Assembly (NCBI GenBank): GCA_963969595.1 | Contig: OZ018409.1 | Location: forward strand, 21,732,975-21,796,974 | Direction: 5' to 3' | Length of the DNA: 64,000 nt | From: Neckera pumila | Lineage: Eukaryota > Streptophyta > Bryopsida > Hypnales > Neckeraceae | Shown here: piece after piece, positions 49,301 through 62,886 of the stretch | How the letters are laid out: each line of letters begins with the position of its first letter | Numbering within the stretch: position 1 is the first letter of the stretch | The notes under the pieces: generated by a model | Told to the model about the DNA's origin: nothing | The model's input: only the letters and a program-made list of their open reading frames with translations | The model's database searches: none | Made by a program: the position numbers and the translations under genes

Positions 49301-51039
49301 GCTTTCAGTAGTTGGCGCTTGGCTTCCGCTGAATTAAAAACACATTGCCGTCAACAACCTAAGAGACCGATCAACCAATCTTCAAAGTACAAAGCAACAA
49401 CCATTTAATCCTGGTCGTATGAAAACCACGTTGGTCACATTCCTCAATCAATCACGCTCATTTTCACATCACTCAGATGACCTTAGCAACTTAAGGACCA
49501 CTTAACACTCCAATGTAGGCAGCAAACGACCACGTGATTGAGGTTCACCTGTTGCATGAAAAGGTGTCCACGATTCATTCAGAAAGTTCAGCATGTCATT
49601 GACAATTGAGACGTCGCGGCCAACTTCCTGCTCAAGATTCACACTTCAGTCGACAAATCTGGCCCAGATGTTACATCCTGGCAAGACCAAATGCATACTT
49701 CTCTTCAGCTTTCCAATTTGAGAAAGCAGGCTGAAAACAAGAATGTGTGCATTTAGAATTGAAACAAGGCGTACCATCCTTAACTCTCAAATTCCATACA
49801 ATTTGAAGCATCTGATCCCATCTCCTATATTGACCCCTGGTCCCGCAAACTCGTCTATTCGTACACTCTGGTTGTACTAATGGTGTAAGCAAATGTCTAT
49901 GGCCACTGATCTGTGAATGGAAATGGGGTTGTCTACACTATAATGGTCTACAACCTCCCATTTGGAAATTGCATAAGATATTCAAATATTGATAAATATT
50001 TAATAAGAAAGGATTTGAATCTTGGCTCAGTACTGATCTCCCCAAAACACACTCCGACATATGGTTAAAAGGCATAAAGTGACGCGAATAGAATCGTCTA
50101 TTTCATACCCATTTGAACTAAAAAGTACTTGACCTAGAAACGCCTATCCGTACAATATGTATCTGTAGTGACAAACTGACAACAGGTACAATCCATCTCA
50201 AAGAAAACAATTCTATACTAAAAAGAAAAATTTGAATCTCGTGAAAACCGCTTTCGTCATCATGAAACTCCCCTATCTCATAATTTTTTTTCGTCGTCCT
50301 TGCACTTCCACAAGGACTCCTCTATTTCCATAACCTAGAAATTAGGGTCGGAGACAGCACAAAACAAATCGCGTGTCATTTTCTTCCTCAATTTCAGGGG
50401 TAAATACTAGGGTTGTGCAGAAACTAATTCTCCTTGACCAGAACCACATTCCCTTCAGAATCAAACTCACTGAACATTCAAAACATCACGTTTCCTTTTA
50501 AACAATTCCCATTCCCGCAATTCAGACTACAATCATCATCCGAGCATATAAGCGTCAAGATGTTCACCAAAATTCTACCAAATTTTCCAAATTTTCCAAT
50601 TTTCCAAATTAAGCAGTCTCCACTCACAGAAACAAGAAATTCAACACACCTTGTTAGCCGAGACGTCCTGACTGCTGGTCGTCGCACCACAAATCCCTGA
50701 ATCTCTCGAATTTTCACGTCTCCTCGTCCACTGCGTTCGGGACTCTCCCCTTGAGAATGAATTATCATAATTTCCACAAACACGGGTGCTCAAACGCGGG
50801 CAAGCACGGCAGACGTGATTGTGGACCAATCTCCAGTCGTGTTTCCACCAGAGATGCTCTCGTTTCGTGGAGAACAACCGAGCAGGACAGAATAAAGTGT
50901 CGATTGCAGAGTGCGAGGGAAAGGACGCAACGCCGCTGAGGCTTCTTCGGCATGCCATTTTCAATCCCGAAGATGGCGACGACATGATCAAGGAAGAAGA
51001 AACGGACGATGAAGAAATGGACGACGGCGCAGCGGCCAT
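46396..51039 (-). CDS. Aspartyl aminopeptidase, M18 family, plastid type
   Basis: Ten exons (51039-50650, 49627-49549, 49328-49193, 49023-48751, 48537-48366, 48191-47952, 47793-47661, 47310-47129, 46886-46774, 46501-46396) have GT-AG borders and consistent phases, giving 607 residues. Residues 1-130 are Ser/Arg-rich with no acidic start and look like an organelle transit peptide; the body matches the transit-peptide-bearing Arabidopsis homologue best. Metal and catalytic motifs are all present: AAHTDSP (H215), [30 protein letters not shown] and QLSMHS near the end. M18 enzymes are large oligomeric di-metal exopeptidases that remove N-terminal Asp or Glu from peptides. The start ATG at 51039 lies in a good context (GCCATGGCC). 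Exon 1 is the least certain part, being poorly conserved in the family. Confidence 0.93.
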
Positions 51040-51378
51040 GGCGACCAAAGCTCGCGAGGAGGGTGGTCAGGCGCAGAGGACTCCTTGTGACGACGATGCA
51101 ATTACGAAAAATTGATACCTGCCGTAAGAGAAAAAGATCCGGACCGCTTTTTTCTTATGCGGAGTATGTGTTATTGTATATCACCCTTTTCAAGGACGAA
51201 GGATTCATGATTTGAAATTTGAAATTAATTGACCAATCAAATTGTGGAAAGTACAACCTAAGTGAATGGAGGAAATCTTTATATCATATTCACATCATTA
51301 GATTCTTTAAAGAGCATTCCATTAGGATGTTCAAACTTAACATATAATTAATTATAATAGAGTTAATTGTAAAGTCGT
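51040..51378. other. Upstream region of the aminopeptidase gene
   Basis: By position this holds its promoter and leader. No core element could be fixed; GAGGAA-rich codon-like runs on the plus strand are the reverse of Ser/Pro-poor leader sequence. Confidence 0.3.
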
Positions 51379-51810
51379 CTTGTGTTTGTAGTCGGGTGTC
51401 AGAGGAAGGTTTAACTAAGAGTAGTACAAAAGAAATACGGCACCAAACTTCAAACCTGAATTTTGATGTTTTGATGAGTTTGGTCTTGTTTTTTTCTTGA
51501 ACTCTGGTTCCTAGTCTCACATCATGCACACTTTACAATTAACTCTAAGTAAAAATTTCAATACAAATTCTTCAAAACCCCTATTAGGAGTAAGCTTGTG
51601 TTTGTAGTCGGGTGTCAGAGGAAGGTTTAACTAAGAGTAGTACAAAAGAAATACGGCACCAAACTTCAAACCTGAATTTTGATGTTTTGATGAGTTTGGT
51701 CTTGTTTTTTTCTTGAACTCTGGTTCCTAGTCTCACATCATGCACACTTTACAATTAACTCTAAGTAAAAATTTCAATACAAATTCTTCAAAACCCCTAT
51801 TAGGAGTAAG
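51379..51810. repeat. Perfect tandem duplication, 2 x 216 bp
   Basis: Unit 1 is 51379-51594 and unit 2 is 51595-51810. Both begin CTTGTGTTTGTAGTCGGG and end CCCCTATTAGGAGTAAG; I see no difference between them. Such identity in non-coding DNA implies a very recent duplication or an assembly artefact. No gene is present. Confidence 0.9.
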
Positions 51811-52534
51811 AGAACTAGGAAGTCTGATATGAGCTTCTTTTTTATAAAAGGATTAATTTCAATGTGCTCTACCTAAAGATAGTAAGAATGCTTTTGAAAA
51901 TTTATAATAAATATTTGAAGCTCCTCTAAATTGTCTATATCATGAACTCCATGCCCATGTCTTGGCTTCATTTCACGACTTTAGTCGTGTGACCTCAAAA
52001 TTCTATGGCCAAGTCATGACTTCATTTCACACCTTTAATCAAGGCTTCATTTCTTGGTGCATTTGTCATACTTCATTCATCACTTCAGTTGTGTGACCTC
52101 AAAATTCCACAACCAAGTCATGTCTATTTGTCTCCTTTACAATAGTGCACCCCATGTTTGCCAATATAGAGATATATATGACCTTATATCAGCTAAACCA
52201 ATTTCAACCTAAAGGTTATCACTAGAATTAAACCATAACAAACCATTGTTATACTTTAAATCATAACTAACTTTCATAAGCCATTACTATATTAGAGTGA
52301 GGAGAATATTAGTCCAACATTGCTAAAATCACTACCACCTACAATGTAATTAGGATTACCTTCGTGATGAATTCTCCACGTCCCCATTAGACAACTTAGT
52401 CTATCTACAACAGTGAAATCAATGTCTGAGTGTTTTCAATTATGATGAGTAATGTAGAGGAGAGGTGAAGCAATTAATGTTGTTCGATTTTTGGTTCTCG
52501 TTTGTCTACTCAAAGATTCAAAAGTGCTATGTAT
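51811..52534. other. Intergenic, no gene seen
   Basis: Contains a local repeat of CTTCATTTCA(C/T)..CTTTAGTCG/TGTGACCTCAAAATTC near 51960-52115. Nothing else supported. Confidence 0.4.
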
Positions 52535-52649
52535 AGTGGGACACCCCACCACAAGGGCGTCCCGCTGTGTAAGGGCCTTGCCATGAGGCCTGAGGATGAG
52601 GGGCGGGGCCCTCACACAGAGAGATGCCCAAGTGGTGGGGCGTCCCACT
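52535..52649. mobile_element. GC-rich MITE-like hairpin (115 bp)
   Basis: The arms begin AGTGGGACACCCCACCAC at the left and the inverse of AGTGGGACGCCCCACCAC at the right. They continue imperfectly for about 43 bp to GTAAGGGCC/GTGAGGGCC. It is far more GC-rich than its surroundings. No target duplication is certain. Confidence 0.6.
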
Positions 52650-52841
52650 GCGTTACACTCAAGTGGAAGGGCCCTGATAATAGTGCCAGGCACTATTACT
52701 AGCGGATGTTTTGCTTTATAACCAAGCAACTTTCCTATAGACCTTGGGTGTTAGAGTGTGTAACACAATGGCATTTGGCCTCCTGTCTTGTGAAGGAAAG
52801 AAGAGAAGGCCAGGTGGTTCAGTTTCTGTACTTGCATAGCT

Positions 52842-53290
52842 AAGGTGGGTGGCTCAAAAAGTGACCCTTTAAGGGTTGTTGGGCCTTTTTAATGGGTTTC
52901 AGATGCCCGAAAATATTTTCCCTTATTTTTCACATGAAGAAAAATTGATGCAAAATCTAGTCCAAGTGTTTTCATATTTTTGGAGCATGCATTGATTAAT
53001 TATGAATTTCCAAAGAAATTTGCCTTAGAAACCTATTTCAAATTCAAGCCCTTGCAAAACCCACACATCTACAGTTTTGTAAAAGACATGGCTTTAGCAA
53101 AAACAAGCATTGCCGCATGTAGAAAGTAACAGAGAAGGTTCCAAAATGCAACCTTTACTAAAACTTAAATGGATGCTTGAAACAATCATTATTTCAAGAT
53201 TTTTTAACATCCATAAAAAATCTCATTTGAAAAAATTCAATAGACACTTATCCACTTGGTTTAGAAAGTGATCCATCCAGGCTTTTATTC
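52842..53290. repeat. Dispersed repeat, copy 2 of 2
   Basis: Second copy of the repeat at 35555-36020, same orientation. Its right end abuts the truncated TTAA element that starts near 53300. Confidence 0.75.
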
Positions 53291-53299
53291 CAATCATTG

Positions 53300-53997
53300 A
53301 AATTTTTAATTTGTATATATATCATATTTTTGTCTACATTTAAAGCTTTGATTTATTCCATTTGGATTAATGACGTGAAAGTTATGAACAATCTTGTTTT
53401 TTTGGGCAAGGCATCTTATAGAAAAAATAACTTATAGGATTCTTTTCCAAATGCAATTTTCACAATATAAAAGAAATTTGTTTGACAAGGTTAAGTTTGC
53501 TTGCTAGAACAATCTCACTGTCAAGATTAGTGTGTTTCAATCACATCTTAAATCTAGTAACGATTTAGTATTTCATTCAATCTTGGACCTACTTCTACTT
53601 TTAAAAAATTTAAAGACTATAAATCAAATGTTGATGTTTTTCCATTTTTTTTCCTAGACTTTCAATTCAATTTCTCAATACAAAATCTTTTTAACTCAAA
53701 GTCTGTAGTGCAAAAAATTTCCACAAATGGTTGTCAAAGTCATCTAAAATTGTAGGCCAATACTCAAAAAAAAAAATTTTATCCAATTGTGAATGCTAAT
53801 ATCTCTTAATTTGTATGGTCAAACTTCATGAAATTTTTACCACATGATCTCTAATAAGCAAAGTATAAGATACTATATTTAGATTCTATTCTATATATAT
53901 AATTTTTTATTTTATTTTATTTTTTCCTTGAGTGAATACAACAAAAATGACAATTTTGAGTGGTTGTTGACACAAACACAGCCTTGGTCTATTAAAG
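53300..53997. mobile_element. TTAA element copy G, inverted and truncated
   Basis: Read on the minus strand, the right border carries CCAAGGC-like and CCACTCAAAATTGTCATTTTTGTTG, as in the left ends of copies D and F. The body landmarks follow in inverse order (CATTTGGATTAATGACGTGAAAGTTATG). The other end is missing, and the TTAA-side terminus has decayed (TTGGTCTATTAAAGG). Confidence 0.5.
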
Positions 53998-54972
53998 GTG
54001 AAAGTATAAATGTGAACTCAAGCTATTATCATAAATACTTGTGTCTAAAAAGTATTTTAAATCAATGTCAATATTTGATTATTGAGTTGTTCAACCTTAG
54101 ATTTTTGATATAAAAACATTTGAAAGCAATGAAAATGAATAAAAAAATACCTTCAAAAGGCAAAATAAATTTTGAAAAATTTAAATTTGGATTCTTAAAA
54201 TGACAATAAAACTTATAGGAATCATGCTTTACTGGACAAAACTTAAAAGTCATGCAAGAGACATTAAGTATGCATTCTTTAAATCTACAAAATATACTTA
54301 GTATAGACATAAAATAGGGTGGGTGCAATTGTTATTAGAAAAAAATTCATTACTACAAGGAGCCCCTGTAAAAAACCTTTGTCAGTCATGGAATTGCCTT
54401 AAGTTTATGTGGAGTAACCTCAACAAGAAATTGAAGTGATCTCTCTCTCTCTATTAGATTTAACAAGTAATTTATATTAATTAGAATTTGAGATCATGGT
54501 TGTTTTGCAATTACATAATAATGAAAATTGTTTTGGTTAGCTAAAATTGCTTTTATAACTTTGTTTGAATCTAAGCTCATAGGTAGTTTATAGTGTACCT
54601 TCTCTTCCAGCCTATCCTTTCTAAATCTAACATCTATATAAGATACTTATACGTATTTTAATTTATATAAACCATTTGTACATGCTTTGTGTTTTCAACT
54701 ATAATGTTGAAGGAACATCTATTTGTGCTTGATTTCAATAATCAGAGGCTTTGATGGCAACAAGACACATATGAATTGCCATATCTTGTAGGTTCATTAA
54801 CTGAAATTGAAGAATTTCCAAAGTTCCAAACACAACCAATGTATTGGTCTTTTTATCTTACAAGTGATTAGACAAGTCAAATTGAATCTTTTAACTATAT
54901 TAAAAGAATAATAATATGAATTCAACAATTCTTTTATATTCCACATTGTAGGTCAATTGTGCATCATATGGA
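53998..54972. other. Intergenic, no gene seen
   Basis: AT-rich 3' flank of the aspartic protease gene without supported features. Confidence 0.45.
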
Positions 54973-57900
54973 TTATTTCAAGTCCTTACAAGATTCTACC
55001 GCACGCCATCCTATTTGATTGAGGTTGCTATTGAAGAGGAAGAGATGTCCTTTCATGAGTTCCGCTGTAATCACACCATAAAAATAGTGTAATTGTCAAA
55101 TCTAAAATGTAAATTCAAATTAATTTTATTGATGGCAATGAATGCGCAAAGTGTAAAATCTATGACCTATAGTAAATAAATGCCATTATTAATCATATTA
55201 ATTTATCATTTGATAAATCTTGAATTGTCTAACAAAATTTATGACCATTACATCTAAAGTTTGAACATTATAATACCCAAACCTAATTACTAATTTTCTA
55301 GACAAAATTGTAACATAACTAAAATCATTGACCATCGTTCTATAATTGATGTTATTTTGTACCTCCAATGTTGCCATAATCAAATTCTGCTTCCTTCAGC
55401 ATGTTAAAACAAGTTCTTGGGTGCTTTCGAGAACCCTACACTATGATCAAGTCTTTTAGATATTAGAAAAATTGTCCCTTAAAGCTTTGTATATTTGTAT
55501 CACCTAGCCTAAAGTACATACCAAAGAGAATTGTTATCCATAGTCATATTTTCCTTTAAGTCTATGAATGAAAAGTTATGAACATTCAATTCTACCAAAA
55601 AAAAAAGTTTAGTCTTGTACGCACTCGTGAGGTCATGTAGTATTGTGGCTTGATGACCATGCTTGGAGAGGTACCATCATTAGTAAGCGACTCAAACACG
55701 AAGATAAGGTCTCCAAACTCAGTAATTGGAATTCTTTTACTGCATATAAAAACCACCGCAATCCATCAATGTAGAGGCCTTTCAATTCATGAAACAATAA
55801 TTTTTCATTAACTAAGTGATCTAATACCACATTCAATTATGTTTCCACTTCTTTGCTCAACTTCAAAATAGTGTTGTCTTTTCACAAATTCTTTAGTACA
55901 AATTTTGTTTAGAAGAATTGGTCACTTTTCACATGCTAGCAATCAATGGACCTAATTCCAAAGGATTGCAATGAATCATGCATTATTAATATGACAAAAA
56001 AAATTCATTGCTAATAATTTTTCATATGCAAAAACAATAAAAAAAAAAAAAATCATACCCTCCATTTAACCAACACATTCTTTGCTCATGTTTCACAAAC
56101 TCATTTGAATCTTTTGTTCTTTGATATCCTTTTGATTTAGCTTCATTATTTAGCTGTATCCTACATATTCAATTGACATTATTTGAAAAATCTATGAATT
56201 GTTATCATGTTAGAGCCCCGTGCAAGCTTTATTCGCAGCTCTATTAGAGAACAAAAGACCAAAAAATTGAAATTAAATCAAAATTGTCCTAGAAAAGTGG
56301 ATTAGGTAAATTCTATCCTTTGCATTTTTGGTAAGTTTGGTTGAGAGGATTAGTATGATATTATAGATTAAAAAAGAATAAATAGAAGATTATATAAGTT
56401 AAGGCTAGGGCAAACTCACAACTTGTACAACATCATTGTATATTTTCTTTGTCAAATAAGTAAGATCACTTCCACTATCAAAGCCCATTCGTACCCCTGG
56501 AAGGACAATACTTGGATTGAAATTTTTCCTTTTTCTTTTACTAGCAGGCTCTTGAAGATGAATAGTTTTTGCTCGATAGTGAATTTCCATTAATCTTGCC
56601 GTGTATATAGACTCTAATTCCCTATCCATATACATTGATAAAATGGATAACTTAATATTTCATTTTAGACACTACAAAGACTGATAATTCAATTAGTACT
56701 ATAGTAATATTTTTTATTTGTAAGCTACAGTAATTCACGTTGGTTCATGCTTCCGATTTGACATGCCTTCACTTTGTATATACAAATAAACATAATGTTA
56801 GTGTTTATCTAGTAGAAAAATAAGACATTAGATGATTGAACAAACACATTAATCCCCAACATATTAAAACAACTAGAAGTTGAATTTTGTATGTGTTCGC
56901 ATTTTTGAAAGTTCAAATGATATGCTACATTAGCTATTAATCCAAAACAAAATATGTACCAACATTATTCGGAACATTATTACATAACACACAAACATGG
57001 ACTTACATCAAGAAAAGATTGTATGATTAAAGATGACATTTTTCATTTCTCTTTACTGACAACTAAAATTAAACTCTTAGAAGGAAGATTTTAACCCTAG
57101 TATGATGCTAAGGACCAAAAGTGTCCGTTGGATGATAGAAAATCCCTCTGTGTAAGACAAAAATGTAATTGCCCATACTTGAGATTTTATCAAGAAAGGG
57201 GTCAAGTCTTGCACATTAGTTTGACCTCCAATGAATACTCTTGGTTGTTGTTTTTTGTAAGTAGATGATTCAATAGTGACCTCTTCATCGTACCAAGGTT
57301 AAGAACTTATAATCTAAGCCTGTAAATAATGTTGATTTTGAGATCATTTAGAACTTACCCATCTTCTTCATCGCGAACCGGAATATTGCTTGTCCAAACT
57401 ATATTCCCAACTTGTGATTCAAACAAGTTTCCAAATGAAAGAAAGCCAGCTGATGATGGTAATAAAGGGCCTTGCCTTCTACCTATGCCGCCTTCAAGAT
57501 CTGGTTCAAAACATATAGCCACAATTTCGCTGGAGATGAGCCCCAAAGTCTTCAACTGGTGAACCCAACTAGCTCGATGTGGACCAAGACCTATCAACCC
57601 ATCGGTAAGTTGAATTGAATCGTGTCCTGGCTGTGTATTTGTGTCTTTCACCTTGTCCGCACACCTATCAAATTGTCATTACTTTCTTTACATGCTACAA
57701 TAATAAAAACAACACTAGGATGTTTGTAAATAATACAAGAAATACTTGTACTATTTGTTGCATTTTAGAGTCACAACATAACATTATTAACCAACATTGG
57801 AGAGTCCCTTTTGTTTCTCCTCAAATGCGGAGACCCCTAGCGTTGCATCTCCCAAGTCAGTCAATGACTCTCTAGCTACAACTCCCCAATCAACCAATGA

Positions 57901-60900
57901 CATTAGTGTTGCAACTTCTCAGCAAGCCAATGACTCTCTACAATTTCCCAATCAACTAACAATACTAGCGTTAACATCATTTTGTCTTTTTAGTAAAATT
58001 TTACTTAAAAACTCACTTAAAAGACATTACTTAAAAGATGTGATGTCTAGGACACTACTTAAAACAACCCTTTCTCTTGTAGTGGTTGCACCTTCTTAGC
58101 AACCTAATGACTCTCTGCGGATGAAACTAAATTCCCTCCTAGGAATCCAAGGTGGGAGAATTCTAAAATCTCCAATGGAAAATGGTTTAGGTTGGTTAAC
58201 AATGTTGTAAAACTTGCATAGATATATCTTGTACTATAACATTTGAAGTATTAAGCCAATTTAGCTAAAATTCATATTCAAAGTGGGTGTTACATTTTTG
58301 AAAGTATTGTATCTAGTAGTTAAGGTCAACTAAAATATTTTTAAAAATAGATACCAGAATTTTTGGAGAATTATTTTTCAAAAAAAATTGTAGGTAAAGG
58401 AAAAAAATGAATCTTTTTAGTTTCAAATATCTACCAAATCACTTTTTTCAACTATAATTAGTTAGTCAACAAGGAATGTTGACCTTAATCATTGGATACA
58501 ATATGATACTTTCGCATTTTCTAAAAATCCTTACAAAATAATTTACTATCAAAAAGGCTATTTTGCTAATTTATCACTTTTGCTATTTTTAGAGTTTGAT
58601 ATTCTTCTAGATATCTAAAAGTATCAATTTTATGGTAGAAATTTGGAGATATATTCCTCAACTTTGCATTTACCTACAGTGTAATTTACATTCCAAAATA
58701 GAAGATTTTCTTATTCTAGACAAATGAAAATAATCTCTTTTGTTTGACATTAAAATTGATCTTCCATTGTACCTTTTTGTGATAATTCATCACCAATTTT
58801 TTCTAAAAGAAATCTATGTCTGAATTTTTCTTGGGATTCATAACATGTTTTTAAAAATAAATCATAAAAGTAGAATATTTTCTGAAAATTTTCCATCATT
58901 CCACCTATTTTTGCACATAACTTCTGGAAAACAGGTTTCAATTTCAATTTATTTTTTTTATAAATATTTTATTGAATTTTTATTTTTATTGAATTTTTAT
59001 AACATCTGGCAATATGACTCCCAATACTATCTTCATTTGGCAAATGCTTCTTTCAACAGACCACTCATTGTAACTTTAAAAGAATTTCATTGTTTTTTAA
59101 TATTTTGAGATCTTTGCAATTGATGATTGAATTGATGACACAAGCTTTTCAAAAATAACCCATCCTCAAAATTTTGCTAATATATTTTATATATTTTGAA
59201 TATGGTTTCATTTTCCTCTATACTTATGATTTATAATTGTAGATATGATTTATAATTGTAGAGAGATTTTAAATTTGAGTATCAAGTACCAACATACCCA
59301 AAAGCAATTTGAACATGTGATTGAGAACCATCATTTAGTTGAAAGCTTACGTCTCCCACAACTACATGACCTCTTACTTTCAAACCATCACCAAATTCGT
59401 GGTAAAATTCACATTTGAAACCTCTCTTTTCATCACAAGGAAATTCATCATTTTCTTGAAATGCTGAGCAAAGTTCTTCATTTTTACTACAATCCAAAAA
59501 ACTCTTTTTTTTTGGTCTAAAGAGTCCATTTGGTCCCTGTGTGTAGTGATAATCAATGTTTAGCCAGGGGTGATGTATTACTTAATATCAAATATAAATT
59601 TGTAAAAAACCGCTTAATAGTCTCTAATATGTACTTGTAGAAGTATATTCAAATAGACTTTATTGCTAAAGAATTTAACTTGCAATTAGATACACCAATA
59701 TAAACAGGAATCTGCCTCAAGACCAACATACAAAAACTATTTGGTAGAAAATTGGCTAAGCTTTGTATCATTGGTAATCAAAATGCAAATAAATTTAGTG
59801 CAAGTAATACCACATAAGCTTTATTGATAAGCACACTTACCACAGCTGTAATTGGTCCCCTACCTTTACACATGACCCACGTGATGCCACTGCCAGTGTC
59901 AATGTGCAAAAAATACTCTGTTGATTCTGTGTCAAAGCCAATTGGAGCCTTGACATAGAAAGCTTGTCTATACGAACAACCATTTACAATTATTACATTC
60001 ATGTAAGAAGTCATTTGTGATTTTTTTCTAGTCAATTTTTGAACTTTTCATTTATATGGCCTAAGAAGTGGAATTGCATTAGTAGAAAACCTACATGTCC
60101 ACGTCTGTTTCTCGTACTCCACCTTGAAGTGGCCAATGCCCTAGAGATTCTTGAGGTAATGAAGCTTCTTCAATAGATAAATCCTTTATAAGATCATTTT
60201 GATCTTCCATTCTTTTTTGCAATGATTGTCCATCAAACAATTGTTTCTCATATTCATCATCACATTTGTTATGTGCAACCGACTTTAATAATTGCCTACT
60301 TGGTGACTCTAAATTGTCTTCATCTAATACAAGACTTCTTCTTCTTCTTCTTTGATGCATTGTATTAGTAATAGCAAATGTCCTATTGTGGACATGTGGA
60401 TGTCTATTGTATCGGAACAATTCAAATACAATCCTTTGTGTTGTTGCTTGATGAATTGACCTTTCATTAGAGATCAACAAAGTTGGCCGAAATGTTCTTA
60501 ATGTAATCCAAGTCAGAAAACACAAAATAAGACAAAAAAATAGAAGTTTTGAAGCTCTTCTATAACTGTGACTCCTTGAAGATAATAAAACATTCTGCAA
60601 ACATTTCAAAAATCAAATTTTTTAATTGCTAAAAGCTATAGATGATTCACTTGAAAACAATATTCAAATATGTATATTGAAAGCAATATCTCAAAACCAC
60701 TTCTTCAAGATAGCGGTTTGCATATAACCTTGCTAAAAAAACAATCATATCATGAAGCAATCACAATTAGGTCTCTCATCTAATATAGTTCACACATGAA
60801 AGATTATGGTATTCTTTTTTTAAATCTTTTATACCTCCACCATACTATATCTATAGACTATAGTAGTGTAAACCTATTATTTTTTGTCTTTCAATGTCAA

Positions 60901-61106
60901 TGCTTGCTACATTTGCATTATTGCTAATAGTTGAATTAGCTTATATTGATTCATGTTCATTTTTGACATGACCTTAACATATACATCAATTATTAAAAAA
61001 AAATTCTCCAATAAAAGTTGTCAAGCTTTACCCCAATAGGATCATCATCATCTTTTTGGAGATGACAAACTCTTCGGTTTCCACGCCAATATATTCCTTC
61101 CCTCAT
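54973..61106 (-). CDS. Pepsin-like aspartic protease (A1), type II membrane-anchored, apparent frameshift
   Basis: Exons 61106-61032, 60594-60095, 59967-59841, 59536-59294, 57651-57359, 56621 to about 56416, about 55820-55625, 55435-55363 and 55064-54973 would encode about 600 residues. A short basic cytosolic tail (MREGIYWRGNRR) precedes one membrane segment at about 42-57 (LLFFCLILCFLTWI), so it is probably Golgi or endomembrane anchored. Both catalytic motifs are present: HIDTGSGITWV (D215) and GFDSGSDLTYL. TDGLIGLGPHRASWV, FLSFGNLFE and the C-terminal NQIGW fit plant A1 proteases. The exon at 55820-55625 reads GLRWFLYAVK in one frame and RIPITEFGDLIFVFES in the next, so one base seems missing in an A-run near 55732-55736. 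Either an assembly error or an inactivating mutation; otherwise the gene is complete. Confidence 0.8.
57091..57302. mobile_element. Miniature TTAA element in protease intron (212 bp)
   Basis: The left end is TTAA/CCCTAGTATGATGC; the right end inverted reads TTAA/CCTTGGTACGATG, an imperfect 13-bp terminal match. The internal AAGGACCAAAAGTGTCC also occurs in the element at 21015-21171. It lies in the intron between the exons at 57359 and 56621, so it does not touch the coding sequence. Confidence 0.5.
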
Positions 61107-62886
61107 CTTGATAAGATGGTAGCTAAAAGTTGCCTCTTGCAACTTTGAATTCAACAATAATGCATGTTAATCCATAATTTGCACCAACAAATATTAGGGT
61201 TGCAACCTTTGAAGTAATTGCATTGATATGAATATATTCTTTTTTGTTGCACTAACAAATTTGCACTTTATGAAGGTTTCTATGTAACTTTTTACAATTG
61301 TGTACATTTGCGCTTTTTTATCAATTCTATTATTACACTATAATTTGGTTGATACCTTATAAAAAAAAGTATGCAAATAAATCTTCTAAATATATTTGCA
61401 AATTTCTTCATAGTAAAGAAATTTAATGGTTTACTTGATAGCACATATCACAACATTGCATAAAATGTGTGTAAATGTGCAATTAAGTTCAATAAAATTT
61501 GAATTGAAGATAGATCATTTATAATCTAGATATTAAATATGTCTACTACTCTTTTACACACTACATAGCCTTCAACTAATGCTAAAATGGTTTTCGACAA
61601 AATTTAAAACCTTTAAAGCTTTCCATGGAAAGAAAGGTGAAGAGACATGGTTTCCAGACCTTCCCTTAACCTTTTGATCTCATTTTACTAAAAGAATTTG
61701 ACTAAATATCAATTTTGCACTTCCATTATTTTCTTCATTGTCCTTTTTGTTTGCTACATTTCTATAATACATATTTCTAGTGAATAACATTAGCAAGCAT
61801 CATCTTCCTAACACATATTAAATAAAATATCCTTTGAGACTAAAATAACTCCAATTGGATAAAACTCTTCAACTAAACTAGTATCAATTTAATTGTCTCA
61901 AGTTCCATCAAGTAAATAAATGTTCATATGATAAGTATAATTTTTGAATGTTTTACTGAGATTGTATCAAAGTTTGCAATTGATGCAATGCAATCTATGT
62001 AATTAATTTTCAATTGGCAATTGAATGAGGCAAGAGTTCTTCACACATTTAAATTACTGTAGCTTTTATATTGCCAAGATTCTTCATAAAACTTTGGTGG
62101 TGGTAGTAGTAGAGAAAAGAAGAGGAAAAATCTATCATTTTTTTGAAACAAACAATCAAATCATTGCTATGACTAACAATAGCACAATCCATTTAAAATC
62201 AAAGCTATTATGTGTATAAAAATGAAAATTGACCTAATCTCTATAAAGCTCCATATCCACCAAGCATACTTTTAGAAATCAAATTTTTTTCTTTGGAGAC
62301 AATATCAGAAATAGAAATGTACATTTGCAATCGATATTACTAATTGAATTGATATAAAATATCAAATTTGATTCAAAATAATATATTATTTTTTTATAGA
62401 AAATTCTAGCAAATTCTACATAAATACAATATATACAATACTTTATTTTTATATTTTCAAATTTAAAAACCTTTTCAAGTCTATTTTGATTGAAATTACC
62501 AAAGTCATGCAAACTATAATCTACATTGTATTCTAAGTAAAAAAAAATTCTAAGTGATCAAATTTTCTTATCAATTCATTTCTAATTAGTCATAACATTT
62601 ATAAAAGATGATCAATTCTCAAATTTTATTCAATATTAAATTAATATTGTATGTGAATTTTTTTTTAAATCTATCAATATTTTTCTTTATATGATTTTTA
62701 CAATACATACTAGTAGATTATTTATAATCTTTCAAATTCATTTTTAATTGAGTGAAAAGTTGCTTCCATAGTATTTCAAATAATCTAATAAAATGATAGG
62801 ATGTAATTCATTGATTATTCAACAACTTGTACTTTAGGACTAAAGTAGGTTAAAAATAAATAATAACATGAAAACCATGCTTGGAC
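61107..62886. other. AT-rich intergenic stretch, no gene seen
   Basis: By position the first few hundred bases are the promoter and leader of the aspartic protease. Nothing else is supported. Confidence 0.45.
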
